The notes: generated from the sequence alone by a model not told the origin. DNA of 64,000 nt from Albula goreensis (GCA_022829145.1 CM040742.1:8553538-8617537); one strand, 5' to 3'. Counted from the stretch's first letter, positions 1 through 12,798 are shown. Numbers and translations are program-made.

Positions 1-174
1 TCAGCAGGTGTGAGTGTGTTTCCTGTGGGTGTGGTCAGCATGTGTGACAGAGATGTGGAGGTTCTGATTGGCAGAGAACATTGTTCCATGTGGAGCCTTG
101 ATTCTTTGAGGCAGGAAGTGAGACGCATCCTACCCAGGATGACTGAGATCATTCATGAGCAGAGCATCAAATGA
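1..174 (+). CDS. partial terminal exon, unidentified gene
   Basis: Frame 1 is open from the window edge for 57 codons and stops at TGA 172-174. The peptide contains FPVGVVSMCDRDVEVLIG and ends LPRMTEIIHEQSIK. It looks like natural protein, with a hydrophobic stretch followed by a charged amphipathic helix, rather than random AT-rich translation. An acceptor-like AG lies within the first 7 bases, so this could be a last exon. I do not recognise the family. The position just upstream of fdx1 on the same strand fits the 3' end of a neighbouring gene. A chance open frame remains possible. Confidence 0.35.
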   Translation, partial: SAGVSVFPVGVVSMCDRDVEVLIGREHCSMWSLDSLRQEVRRILPRMTEIIHEQSIK

Positions 175-1780
175 TGGACTGAGTGTCATCTTTCTTCTCC
201 ATGCTTCGCTCTGCCAATGAGATTACAGATGGGTGTGATGTGACTTCAGTCCTCCAATCAGTGATGGTCTGCTGAGGATTCCCTGTACTCATGTTATATC
301 TCAGGTCCTCCTTACAGAACCAAGGTCCCAAATGGAACCATTTTCTTGAGGCAGTTGATGAACCTTTAAGGGTGGACATTGCTTGTTCAGATAATCTGTT
401 TTATAGTAGAGAATATCTTAATAACATGCTGTCTCCAGTGTTAGCTTAATGCTTTTCTTTCACTAACATTCCATTCTTGCAAAAGTCACCAAGAAGACTC
501 CCTTTCTCAGGTTTTGTATTCCTCTACTCTAATGGGAAAACCTAATGATATTTTCAGATAGTCTCCGCTTGTAAACACACCAGATGGGAAAAGAATAAGA
601 GTCTATCGATTTATTTTAATTGTCAATTTCAGGTGGTAAGAATGAACACTTAATTTCTCTGCTGTATAATCCAGTAGTGTGTGACACACAATCTCACTCA
701 GAGAAATTGAATATTTATCTAACTCATTTCTTGCAACACCAACCTTTTCCAGCAATAAAAGCAAACAATGCATAACGACAACGAGTTATAAATGGTACAT
801 AACTGGGAGGGGGGATCTGGGGGGATTAGCTCTTGGTTAGCCTAATCAACTGTAAGTCGCTTGTGATAAAAGCGTCAGCTAAATGATTGTAATGTAGATG
901 CTACGGTTTCACTGCCAGCACATAAAGAGTCCTGAATTCTGGCTCTGTATTAAAATGTGAATAGGGTGCACGAGGTATTTAATCCTAGCCCCTTGCTGCA
1001 AAAATAATGTACTTGGTGTCAATACAACACGCCTCCAAAATTCTGTAATTGCAAATGTTTAATTGTCTCAGAGACTTACTGAAAATGTTAAAAAGTAATT
1101 GCTTTAACTCTCCACTGAACACTCCGACCTCCCATATATTTTTTGGTTTTCTCTTCCTTTTTTCAATGTTATTGTATTATTGTGGGTAACAAATAAAGAA
1201 ATACAGCATACATTCTGCTCTGACAAAGGAAATTATGGTGCTGTGTCAATGAACAATGAGATTGACCTTCACTGGGAACCTTGAAGGTTTAATAGTGCTA
1301 TCATAAATTACTGGCTTCAAGGTTTTGAAGTTTTGAAATTCAAGGTTTCAAAACTCAGAGACTTCCAATCATTTCCCTGTGATTTCATGTTTGGTGTCTC
1401 ATATTTATTTTACAAACGAAAAAAAAAAAAAAACTAATTAGATAAATTGAAAATGACATGTATAATGTGAATCAGTTCTGCCTGTCATTCGTTACTATTT
1501 AAAGGTAAACTGCATCTTGGTGACATACTTGGTTTAATATACCTAAGTGATGTTTCCATACATGTTTTAATAAGCTTATTTGATGGTGATATCATTTGTT
1601 TACCGAGCATTTGAGGGCATCACAATCCCCAACTGAAATGTATGCTCCACTGAAACTTGGCTGTGGTAATCTCTCATGCTTTGACCCTGCCATGGGGCCA
1701 AGTTTTCACTCAAGGTTGAACACACTTATCTGTTAGGGGTCCAGTGGTGCGCAGTCAGCCCGAGGACAGACTTGGGTAAC
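175..1780. other. intergenic, upstream of fdx1
   Basis: No coding exon is visible. The stretch is AT-rich and holds one repeat tail (848-900) and a 15-base poly-A run near 1419. The fdx1 promoter should lie in its last few hundred bases, but I see no clear TATA box at a useful distance from the start codon. Confidence 0.5.
848..900 (+). repeat. teleost SINE/LINE 3' tail
   Basis: The stretch contains TGTAAGTCGCTTGTGATAAA followed by AGCGTCAGCTAAATGA. This closely resembles the conserved 3' tail shared by many fish SINEs and their L2-clade partner LINEs (consensus of the type GTCGCTTTGGATAAAAGCGTC). The head of the element is not recognisable, so this is a truncated or decayed copy on the + strand. 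Confidence 0.7.
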
Positions 1781-1956
1781 ATGGCCAGATGTGTAAAAGT
1801 CTGCTCCCTCTTCTCTTCTCTGGCATCCAGAATGCCGATCCCCAAAAACGCTGGGGTCCCAACTCTGGGTCTCGACCACCCCTGGGCTCTGAACGGCTCT
1901 CTGTGCAGAACTTTCAGTACGCATCGCATTCTGTTCTGCGCTCCCAAGGGCAACAG
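1781..1956 (+). CDS. fdx1: fdx1 exon 1 (transit peptide)
   Basis: Encodes [18 protein letters not shown] onward to CAPKGN and ends in phase 2 at AACAG|GTAAGT, a strong donor. Staying in the exon past this donor meets TAA at once. A second, near-identical donor lies exactly 47 bp downstream, as part of a tandem duplication. Confidence 0.9.
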
Positions 1957-3518
1957 GTAAGTACTATGCATCGCACACTGTTCTATGCTCCCCAGGGCAA
2001 CAGGTAAGTACTTCGCTGTCCATAGTTTACTTTGTTTTTGTGTTTTTCTACATATTTGTAATCAAGGATTACAAATCATAGAATTGTAGGAGACAAGTGG
2101 TGTGTTGGATTGGACCGAGATCATGACGATTTACTTCATGATGAGTTACTTTACGTTATCATGACAGATTGAATGCATTGACTGTTTTGAAAGTTAATGC
2201 AACCAACAACATATGATGTTTTAAACAATATGGAACTGTAAAGGTGCGGGAGAAATGATGGATGATTTAATTCATCTATAATGATAAACAGTCAGGTCAA
2301 GTATGATCCATTTGTGATAAATGATACCCTTTATGATGATTATGATGATTTGAATGAGGGGGCATATTCACTAGCAGCTGGTCACACTGGCTTAAAATCA
2401 CAGCCTTAGGAGATTGCTGCCAATTACTTTTATCCTACTCACACTGATTGTGCCATATGCACCCATTTATATTGAAATATTGTAATCATGTTAATATTCT
2501 TTGACTGTTGTCCTTATAACAGCCCTGAAGGAGACAAGATTTTTGTGCACTTCGTTAATCAAAATGGAGACAAAACCACCACTTCAGTCACAGATGGTGT
2601 GTCCCTGCTGGATGTCGTCATCAACAAGAACATTGACATAAGTGGCTTTGGTAAGCATCAAAACTGCGCAAAAGTATGTAAAATAGACAGCAAAAACAAA
2701 ATAAATATGAATAAGTTTTCATACAGTTTCTTTGTGCTACTGTAACAAACACCCTAAATGCTTCTTATGCTAAACCTTTGTATTTCTGCCTCAAACCAAT
2801 GGAATTATTTTCTACTTTAAATTATTATAAAATGTTATGTTAGTACTCAAGCCTTTGGCTCATTTGTAAATTCTAGCACCGATGATCCCTGTGATATATA
2901 ATATATAAACATAATATATTTCATGTATTAATGTTTCAAATGCACTGTAGTGTTATACATTGTTACGTAGCTCTACGTTAGCTTCCTCATCCTCTGAATC
3001 TCATCTAGGTGCTTGTGAAGGGGTATTGTCCTGCTCCACCTGTCACCTTATTTTTGAGCAAAACATTTATGACAAACTGGGACCTATGGAAGCCGAAGAA
3101 CTGGATATGCTGGACCTAGCTTATGGGGTTACCAAAACGTGAGTCTCCTCTCCACATGTGTTTTTACACTTTATTTATGGGTAGCCATTTGCATGCATGA
3201 TTCTGTGATCATTGAGCTAGAGTCTGGGGTATGTGATTGTGAGTACAGTGCAAAATGGTAACTCATGTGTCGTCATGTGTTAGGGCTACTCGTTATAAAT
3301 CAGCAAGCTATTCATATTCATTTGGCAGGAGCCTGGAAGCAGCTGCACAAACTATAAAAGGCTCATCCAAATCTCAGCCAGGTAATCACCATGCTCTCGT
3401 TGCTAGGTCTCGTCTAGCCTGCCAGGTGCGCGTACAGAAATGGATGGACGGCATGACCGTCTTCGCCCCAAAGGACCAGAACGAGCAGAGGGACAGCGGA
3501 TCAGCAGGGAACCAGTGA
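1781..3518 (+). CDS. fdx1: adrenodoxin (mitochondrial [2Fe-2S] ferredoxin), four exons
   Basis: Coding exons are 1781-1956, 2523-2650, 3009-3138 and 3407-3518, giving 181 aa (human FDX1 is 184). All introns are GT-AG and phases agree throughout. Adrenodoxin carries electrons from ferredoxin reductase to mitochondrial cytochromes P450 (steroid and vitamin D metabolism) and supports Fe-S and lipoylation chemistry in the matrix. Residues 1-58 are a basic, serine-rich mitochondrial presequence ending near CRTFSTHR. The mature domain starts at [11 protein letters not shown]. The cluster cysteines are C104, C110, C113 and C150, with the family spacing 6-3-37. The acidic helix [11 protein letters not shown] is the conserved docking surface for reductase and P450. 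The start is the ATG at 1781, the first that gives a targeting peptide. A teleost may have two fdx1 paralogues; I cannot say which this is. Confidence 0.95.
1918..2011 (+). repeat. 47-bp tandem duplication spanning exon 1 donor
   Basis: Two copies in direct tandem, about 1918-1964 and 1965-2011. Each contains GCATCGCA, CTGTTCT, GCTCCC and GGGCAACAGGTAAGTACT. The copies differ at only a handful of sites, so the duplication is fairly recent. Each copy carries a full 5' splice site, at 1957 and 2004. Confidence 0.9.
2523..2650 (+). CDS. fdx1: fdx1 exon 2
   Basis: Follows acceptor TATAACAG and ends at GGCTTTG|GTAAGC in phase 1. Encodes the first beta strands ([17 protein letters not shown]) and the helix [18 protein letters not shown]. 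These align directly with the mature N-terminus of vertebrate adrenodoxin. Confidence 0.95.
3009..3138 (+). CDS. fdx1: fdx1 exon 3 (cluster loop)
   Basis: Acceptor CATCTAG, donor AAAAC|GTGAGT. Encodes [16 protein letters not shown] with three cluster cysteines, then the acidic partner-binding helix and [10 protein letters not shown]. Confidence 0.95.
3407..3518 (+). CDS. fdx1: fdx1 exon 4 (terminal)
   Basis: Acceptor GTTGCTAG. Encodes [20 protein letters not shown] with the fourth cluster cysteine (C150), then a polar C-terminal tail ending in TGA 3516-3518. The tail is degenerate, as in other adrenodoxins, where it is partly disordered. Confidence 0.95.
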
Positions 3519-3751
3519 CCACTGCAGATTGTGGTCTCTTTTTTCCCCATGGCACACGCTCACTCATTTCATACTCGTGGATCAGGACCAGGGATTGTGA
3601 TAATATAGGTCTATGTTCCTGGCCATTCCATTGTATTCATTTTTAATGGGAGTAGGAGCTGTCTCTTTGATGGACAGTAGCTTGTCCGTAATCCCCCACA
3701 GCCAGCCGCTCCTCTGCTATTACAACTCCTTTGAATGTAATTCTTATACAC

Positions 3752-3757
3752 AATAAA
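3752..3757 (+). terminator. fdx1 polyadenylation signal candidate
   Basis: Canonical AATAAA, 234 nt downstream of the fdx1 stop. It is the first such hexamer seen on the + strand in the 3' region. Confidence 0.6.
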
Positions 3758-4020
3758 TGTCTAAATATTTCCCTGGATTGAGTTATGTTGCATGTAATCC
3801 ATTTGAGTAAATACAGAGGGTCTTTAAGCACACAGATTCATCTCTGCGTGTCTTTACATGAATTCAGATGAAATTCATAGGGAAATATAGTTGATGCATT
3901 CCTCTTTTTCCACAGTGACATTTCCAGAACATTCTCCCTCAAAAGCAGGATGATTCTGCAAAGTTTAATGGTACAATATGGCCAGAGGGGGGTGTGTGGG
4001 TGCAGATGCATTATCATTCT

Positions 4021-4056
4021 GGGGGTGGGGGGTGGGGGTGGGGGTGGGGTTAAGGG
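4021..4056 (+). repeat. G-rich tract
   Basis: Runs of five, six, five, five and four G separated by single T, then TTAAGGG. Four or more G-runs with one-base loops fit the standard G-quadruplex pattern. Located about 500 bp past the fdx1 stop codon. Confidence 0.8.
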
Positions 4057-6671
4057 TTTTTTCTACTATCTAGTCATGTAGTTCAGGAGTCTAACCTGAG
4101 GCAATAAAGTGTTTACATTTTGTTGGGAAAAAATCACCCCCAATAGATCTCATTTGATGAATCAGTAGCACAATGTTTAGTCTGAAATATGATTGGCAGA
4201 CAGACATTCATAAACACACTAATGTACAACCAGAACATCAGGTAAACCACCATTAGTGTGACAGGGCTATCAGCTGACTTGTTATCGATGAATGAAATAA
4301 TACATAATGTACTGTATAGCTGTGAATGCAGGCCACTCAGTAGTGTTCATAAGTGTGGGCTCGGTCCCACACCAGACAGTTGCCCAGTTTTGTACAACAG
4401 ATTCTAATCATCTAGTCCCATCATTCTTTAGTCCTTGCGTTTACTAATCCTACCCAAACAGTGCCTGCTGGCGGAAAAACCATACACTTTTTTCCCTAAG
4501 AAGAGCATCCAGCCATAGACTATGAGATCTGGAAGAGTGCCTTCTGGTGGATTAGCTATACACTGCAGCTCCTGGATGAGAGCCTCCTAGTGAATCTGCA
4601 GCTTACTACACTTTTCTTCATTAAAAGCATCCCCATTCTTCCTATCCTCCATTGGACCAGCAGTCCAGTGTAACTCCCCAAATTATTCTCTCAGTGCACC
4701 AATAGTGTACAGCACACCTCTGCTTTAAACCAGGAAACTGTTTGCTTGATATCCTTAGGAATATGCGATTAGCTAACAATGCTCAGGTTGGCCTTATTCT
4801 GCGTTCATGTGTGCATAATAAGAACATTCCTCTGTGGGTTCAATCTTTTGTTTTTTGTTTGAACAACCAATAAGCATGGAGGTCTTCAACAAGTTTTTTT
4901 TTCTGAAAATGTCTGACACAGAAAGTGCTTGCTGTCATTTTATGTGTGAGATGGAAAGGATACGGAATGCATTCAGAGTGCGCAAGATAAATCCCTGTGC
5001 AGCACAATTGCTAATTGGCTTCAGCTATAAAAAAGATAGGAGGTCAGAGGTGAAACTGAGCAATTCAGATAAAAAAAGACAAGATTAACTCTTTGAGAGT
5101 CATTCAAGTGCAATTCCCTGCTGAAACTGATATTCCCAACAGTTGTGAATCCAGGGACAGTACTGTTAAATCCTCCCAATGATCCAGCCAATACAGTGGA
5201 CTCCAGAGAATACTGCAAAATGAAGTCAGTAGCATTTGTTCTAAACAAATAGCTGTCATTTGTGCATTTGGTTTGGTTCTCTATCCTCTGCTACAAATCC
5301 TCAGTCATCCTGCATAAATTAGCCCAATTCCACCAGCAGCACGGATTCAGATTAACATAATCAAGGCTTTGCTGAGTGGGCTGATGATAACCATACTCGG
5401 GTGTACCCATTTTCATATAAAATATATGAATTGGCTGGAGGTCCCCTAAAGGGGTTTTAGAGTCTTATTTATTAGTGTGAAAAGGTTGTTTCACATCAAA
5501 ATTTGCCTGGGCATTTTCAAACCTCAAAGGTCGTCAGTCTGAGTTCCGCCCCATTTACTGGGTAAAGTACAGTCGGCTAAAGGCCTTTCTCGTAGTGGAA
5601 ACATTACTTAAAAGAAAAGTGTAGGGAGCACATTTAATTTTATTTAAAAGGGCTTTTATTCTACTTTTTAACATTTTTATATGCCTTTCAGAGCCTAAAC
5701 TGTGTGAGACGCATATAAAGTATTAATGCTGACCAAGGCCGTATTAGCTGAGTCTTTACAACAGAAAATAAATGACTGGATGAAAGACTAGTGTTAAAAA
5801 AGACATTTTTATAAATTGCAAACACTTTGTATATCTATGTCTCTGTTGTTCACACTTTCGTTGTCGAAAGACTGTAAGAGGAGGAGAAATTAGAGCCAAT
5901 TTTGAGATTTTAATTGAGTGCCTCACATAACAGCAAATACATTTGCATGACTGAACATTTTTAATCAGTTAATTAAAAGTGTCTCATTAGCAATGCTTGA
6001 CAAAACCTCTTCCACTAAAACAGAAAGGACTTCATTGTTTATCATTTAAAAACTATATATTGAAATTAATAGTTCTCTAAATTTTTCTTCATTTATTTAC
6101 CGCAATTTTTACGGTTTGTGCTGACAGCCGTTTGTGTTGAATCATCTCTAATTGGCTCAAACAACTTTATATTGGCCTTGTCACTGGTTGCTGTACTGTA
6201 CTGTTGGTCTGCCTATTGCACACCAGAATTTGTTTCAGCTACAAAATCTGCCTTGTGCCTGTTCTTCCACCACTGACCAGCAGATGGCTCAGCGCTATCT
6301 CACTGACCTCACATAGAAACCTTCTCTCCTGTCTGCAGTTCTCAAATCTGTAGCCATTGCTTGGATGCATTTCCTTTGTGAAGAGTCATACTCAGTCTCT
6401 TCGTGAGTCGCTGTTTAACCAGTCAACTGTCAGCTTTTGTGGACACCCTCTATTAAAGACAGGGACTCCGTCTGAAAGTGAAAACTGATGTCAGTAAATG
6501 GGACAGAATCATGCCAGGGAGCAACAGAGGCACCATAGAGGATACTTAAGAAACCCAACTCAGTACATCAGAACCCCCTGAAACATCAACAGCAAACACA
6601 CAGTGGATAACTGTCACAATGCTGTTAGTAGTCCCACTGTATGTTGATCCCATAGCTTGATGTTTGATAGA

Positions 6672-6713
6672 CAATCCCATGTGTGACAAATTCTATTGTC
6701 ACACATGGGATTG
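6672..6713. repeat. perfect inverted repeat, 18-bp arms, 6-base loop
   Basis: The left arm 6672-6689 (CAATCCCATGTGTGACAA) is exactly complementary to the right arm 6696-6713, around the loop ATTCTA. Nothing in the flanks extends the pairing. It could be a transposon-end relic or a small cruciform. It is too short for a normal pre-miRNA. Confidence 0.9.
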
Positions 6714-9700
6714 ACACATGGCAACTGGCGTGATCAATTGGCCTTGGATAGTTGAACAAGTTAAGAAAGCTGAAACCATAGTTTTTGAGTGAATGTCTGG
6801 TGGTTTACATGAGAGACACTGAAAAGAATGCACAGTCAATCATGTACGCACATCTCAGCAACCACAGGAATGTTCTTGTATGTGTAATATGAGGATTAAC
6901 TTGTGTGTGCTGCAGGGGAAAAACACTGGCTCGGGGTTAGGTGCTTGCACACCACCAGTGCCCCACTCATGACCACAGCTCGGCTGTTCACTTTAATTCA
7001 CTTTTTGTATGGCAGTTATCCATGACTCACCAAGGATGGGAATAAACAAATAAAATGAAATGCCTATTGAGACCTATATGCTAATTATAATTAATTGCAC
7101 AAAAACACACAAACGTTTCAATTGTGGAGCCTGAATATGAGCCAAACAGTTTTTTTTTTTTGACTCACGTTAATACCAGACTTCAGACCGCCACTCTCAA
7201 ATAATGATATTCAGAAATATCATTGAAATTAGGGATGGGGCAACTTCGCAAAGATTGGTGGTGCTAAATGGCACGAGGAATGCTAGCTGTAAGCTGCCAT
7301 CAGATCACGCTCCACTAGCTGTGTTCCACTAGGGACAAGTAGGGGAAAAATAACCATAGACATCAGCACTCTTAAAGAAAATTGTGATTCTTGTACCTGG
7401 GCCAATTATTAACCCATTATGTCAGAGCATCATGCATTTTAGCCTTTCTTGACTGTGGCTTGCATCTATTTTATCATGCCTTTAATATCCTTTCATGACC
7501 TTACTATCCTAAAAAGGAGGAAATCACTGTAATACACAGCAGACACTCTTATCTCAGAGCACCCAAATTTTGTGACTGCTCAGCAATATTTCCATGTGAA
7601 GCAATGACCTCGTAAACTCAGAATCAACACTCTTCTTGTGAGCTGAAGTTGTTTTCATATTTTTGGAACTAGCACATAGCATTTTTTCCAAATTTAGAGT
7701 CCAGTATCAACACATTCATCATGTGTACTGCTCCACTGAGCAATGTACTTGCAAAGCAGATGGCTGAATTTCTCTTCAAAAGGTCCTCCAACAATATCAC
7801 CCATTTCTCTTCAAAGAGTACTCCAATGAGTCTCAAACTATGCTTTAACGAGATTCTATAAAGCCTGTTGATGCTATTACAAACGTGGCATGATACTTAC
7901 TCTATAAAGACAGTGTCTTTCATCTTATAACTGCCACTGTAACATAGTCATAACACATGTTTCATGTTAATTGAATGACAGATCCGTGAGGTTGGTATAC
8001 TTGTGTATATATACTCATTCATGTTGTGGGAGATAGATAAGTACGAGGGCGAGATAGCCAGACAACATGTAATATGTGTTATTGCTCAGCAACATGCACC
8101 AATCAATCTAGCCAAGGAAGGAGGCTCAAGAGGTGACCCTCCATTGCAAAGGTCTAAAAATGGAAAATGAAATATAATGCATTTGAGTGGGTATCTAATT
8201 CATGGTGAAGTGATACATGAAGTGGTCTGAATATGCACTCCTGCCATGCAGTTTTTTTTTTTGTTGTGAATGTTATTTTACGTTTTCTGTTTATTGCTCT
8301 TTTTAATTTCACAGCCTACTTCAGAACTGTTTTTAACCATATTGGATTCTTTGATTTCTATTTTATCTTAGTTTTTGTAATTATTGCCTTTTGATAAGGA
8401 TGTATAGTTATTATGTCAAAATGAGTTTTTGAATCAGTCTTGATTGCAAAGGGCATCTTTCCTTGTCTTTTTTATAGCGTGAAGTGATATTATACACCCA
8501 CTCAGTGAACTATGAAAAGTCAAATTTGATATAAGGGCACTTAAATGAGGCCAGATACATTCAATGTTCATAATTCAAGGCGAAATTCTTTTAAAAAATG
8601 TTAGAAAGCAAGTAGGTCAGCGACCACTCTCATTTTAATTACGGCATATTGTAACTTCTTCTCACCTCCAATTGGGCAAGTTGTTATCTGCCTTTGTAAA
8701 GAAAACGTGCCCCAGCAGGTGTCAGAATAGTGAGAATGTCCACACACCATAGATATTTTATTTTCTTTGCTCCCTGGCTATATTGGTGCATTTTACCTTA
8801 GAGGAAATACACATTGATTTGGTACGTTCCTCCATTCATTTCTTTCAAGACCCTGACTTGTGTCTTGTTTTAATTTTTGAATGTTTTTACTATTTAATGT
8901 TATGATTCAGATAATGAAATCTCCATCTGTCGACAGACTCGGCACTTAACCTTAGTATTCTTAAATTATGAACATGGAGAAGGACAATGACTGGAAGTCA
9001 CAGGGAAGTTCTGGGAACGCCACCTAGATCCATTCAAATGAGAGGAAGTGCTCTCTGTTCCTGTGAGATCTACATTACATTCACAATGCCTGCATCCATG
9101 ACTGTGGAATCACCCAGATTTTTACCAACTGAAAGGGTAAAATATATATTTAGGTAATTTCACATGATTTTGACATGGTACCTGTTATTACTCTGCACAG
9201 CGCTGTATCTTCACATGTATTTTTCCATATGTGGCCTTCCCCAGGTAACACCAAACAGTCCCAGAATACTGGAACAATTTAGGTCAGATTCTTCTTAGGT
9301 TCTAACAAAATGTTGTAACGTGAACATTCCTCAAACATTCTGAAAACATTATTTAGTTTTAAACAAATTCTGTCAAAGCCACAGGTACACATTCCCAGTA
9401 AACTGTGACATAAATGAAACTGTGCAAATTTTCATTCTGGGAATATTTACCCTGATATTCTGGAAACATTCAGACAAACAAAAACAGTTAACTGGGTTCA
9501 TATCTATATACTAACACCAAATACTGTTTTACCTTGAAAGAAGTGAGATACATTTTTTATTATTGTACCTGCAGAGATAACTGTAGGAGAATGGGGTAAA
9601 TCGTGCCAGTGGGTAAAATGAGCCACACCCAGCATCTAGGCACCGATGGACTACATGTGAAGACTGCATCTGAAGACAAACTGATGTAAAACGTGGGTCT

Positions 9701-11874
9701 ATTTACCCTGTTCTCCCCTATAATAAAATCCACCAGGTGGTGCAATACCTATACAACAGTGCTCTGATTAAATGGAAGGAAAAAAATGTGGTTTCACAGA
9801 CTATATTTGAAGAGATACCATCACCTCTACCTCTCAAAGATGCCCTGTTCTCATTAAAGTTGAGCGTGTCTAAATATGTTTAGTTTTGTTGTGTTGCTGG
9901 AACAAGAGGTCAGACTGTGTGCAATTTACAAGCTATGTCAAAAGCAATATACCCTGGGAACACTCTGACCTTGAGATTCCATCTCACAAGACATAATCCA
10001 GCGCTAGACAAACTAGGCCTGCTATTGTATCCAGAAACCAGTGAATAGTGGTCCTCGTATTCAGTCAAAGCTACCACATAACTTCAAGCAAGTTAAAAGA
10101 TACTGAAATCCTTCACCTGCTTCATTTACCTCTCCGCCCATACAGTGTGGTAGAAAACAAGGGCTTCCAGTGTATGGTTAACACTCTGGACCCCTGTAAT
10201 TCTGTTGCCTTAAATATGCTATTTCAGTGACTCAACCTTCTACGTCTCACATCTCTACAGTTAAGTGGAGATAAATGTTAAGGAACTACTTAGCTAGCAC
10301 AAGCTTGGAATGCATAAGCACAAAGAGCAATGTAGTCCTATGCTATAATAACTATGTATGAGATCACTGATGCTTGCAAACTTCTGTAACACGTATTGTA
10401 ACTCAAGCAATGAATGAGAGACATACCAACAATTCTTCTATAGAGCGGAGCAGATGAATGGGCCATCGCAGACAAAGGCCTCCAATAACTGCATGTCGAG
10501 TGCTTTGCATGCACACTGAAGCTGGTCTTATAGCATCTGCTGGTGTAGCACAACTCCGTGGGAGAGCGAGGCATATCTCTGCTTTCTTTCACCTGATCGC
10601 TCTGAGAAAGCAGGGCCCAAGACAGAATTAAAACACATTGTTCCTCCTGGCTCACAATGGACGGAACCACAAATTGGAGCAAGGCTTATAAAATGGCCGA
10701 TGGCAACACTCTCCTCCCATCTGTGCTGAAGGGTCAGATTTGACAAAAAAAAGTCACAGTGACATCTGAGCACAATGAAACTGGTATTACCAAAGTACAG
10801 GGCTACAAAGTAAAGCACACAATGACGCATACCAAGTCATAAGAGCAGAGGTGAACTCATGGCTCCTCCACGTGCCCAACTAGTAAATGATACTCGAGGA
10901 AGCACTGTAACACTGCAATTTTCACTGAGATCAAAGGTGCCACCCACAACAATCAAAAGAAAATAAATGACAGATTGGGAGAAAAAGAGCACACTCCACA
11001 CTGCCTCAGGCCTTCTATTGCCCTCTGATGTTTCCCTAAAGACCCGGGAAACATTTGCCAGAATTGTAGAGGTTTTAGACTGAGTATTAGTCTTAGCCAT
11101 TTGATATTGTCAAATCATCAAGCTTATAACTAGGATATCCAAAAATACTGATAACACTAGCAACAAGCAGCTAGCTAGAATAGCATTGCTGGATATATTA
11201 GTTATTAATTAGCTAACTTGTCAATCCACCTGACCATCTTTCCTAGCAGAAGTTAGGCTTTCAAAACAGCTGTACAGTATTTTTCCTTTCTCCTGTCTTT
11301 CTTCTATCTTGTGTTTTTCTTCTTTCTCCTGTTGAGACACTGCACATTTTGATCTCTGCCTGCTTATGCGCTATAAACAAACAAGCAGAAGAAGATGGAA
11401 TGAGGAATGAAATAAAAAAAAACTACATATTTACAGAAATAGTGTAGATTTCCCAAGCTGATTCATCAATTGATTTATCACTCATGTACGATATCTGGTT
11501 GCCTTTTTATCTTTTTTTTTACACAAATGACCCCTGAATTAAGGAGCCAGTTGCTCTGTACAGCTTAATTATTCTTTGCCATGTCTCTTCCTGCATCAAC
11601 ACAGCTGATCGTCATTCACATAATCAAGACTTTGATAATTAGCTGATGAGTTTAATCAAGTGTTTCCAATCAGGGAGAGACCTAAAATGTGAGGTACTGC
11701 ATGCCCAGCAGCAGAAGTGAGAAACTGGTGCCATGGTAGGGTAAGTAATGAATTAATGAAGTATAATATGCAGACAATGGGGGTGAACCAATCATGCAAG
11801 AGTAAGTTATAAAGTCACCGTTATGGTGAAATCATAAAAATGTATATCCTTGTGTTTTAGAAATATAATAATAA

Positions 11875-11896
11875 ATAAATTAATTAATTAATTAAA
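11875..11896. repeat. (TTAA/ATTA) simple repeat
   Basis: Short ATAAATTAATTAATTAATTA tract within AT-rich DNA. Confidence 0.8.
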
Positions 11897-12798
11897 ATAA
11901 AAATGTATATTATGGGTTGAAGCAAGGGCCATCAAATGCAAAGTAGACAACAAAAAAAAAAACCCCGAAAATGACATCACAGATGACCATCTCAGGATCA
12001 TTTGCCTCAATAGCACAGTCCAACGCTGATTGGCTATATAATGGAGACTGCGGGTAAAAGACTGTGCCAAAAATGCCTCAATAAGCAACCTTATTTACCA
12101 ACACTACAGTGGCAAGAGAAAAATGTCACTGTAGGGGTGCCACAGAGTGGAGATCATATGTACACTTCTCACAACCCAGAGAATAACGTTTGCCCTTGAC
12201 GTACAGATAAATAAAGGATCTACAGCATGATTACGCTCCGACAATCACCCACACACCGCACAGTTGATAAAAAACACAAGGTCAAATGAGCGGGGAAGTT
12301 GGGTGTAGGCAAAGAAAAGAATCTCAACAATTTCACAGACAATTTCAACAAACAGGTGAGGAAAGAGGATGAGCCAAGCTCTGGAGATGATGTAAAAGAC
12401 GGTGACTCAGCCTGAGGTTGAAGAGCAAATATGTGCCATTCTACTTTGGATTTTTTCTCTTTAAACGTGGCATTGTGTACGTGTTGCTCATACAAGAACA
12501 TTTTCCATCAATTATGCAGTAGTCAAACTGAATGAAGGATCAAGGTGACTCAGGCTGAAATATTCTTTCACTGAAGTCAGAATACAGAAAAATCATTTCC
12601 TATGGTATTTTTCGAACCATGCCTGATCAACATTCATGACATGAAATGATTTTTATGTCTCATGACAATTATGACAATTTTCAGTGGAGAATAAAGTACC
12701 TGAAAACCATACCGGAGTAGAGCATGTAGAGATACCTTACAAGGCAAATCATTCCGTGATAATTAACATTGATTAACCAATCGGAGTTTGCTTTGTCA

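Noticed and set aside
2004-2009. second fdx1 donor as the main splice site
   Set aside because: Using it puts a stop codon directly after the first donor position, while the first donor gives a full-length adrenodoxin.
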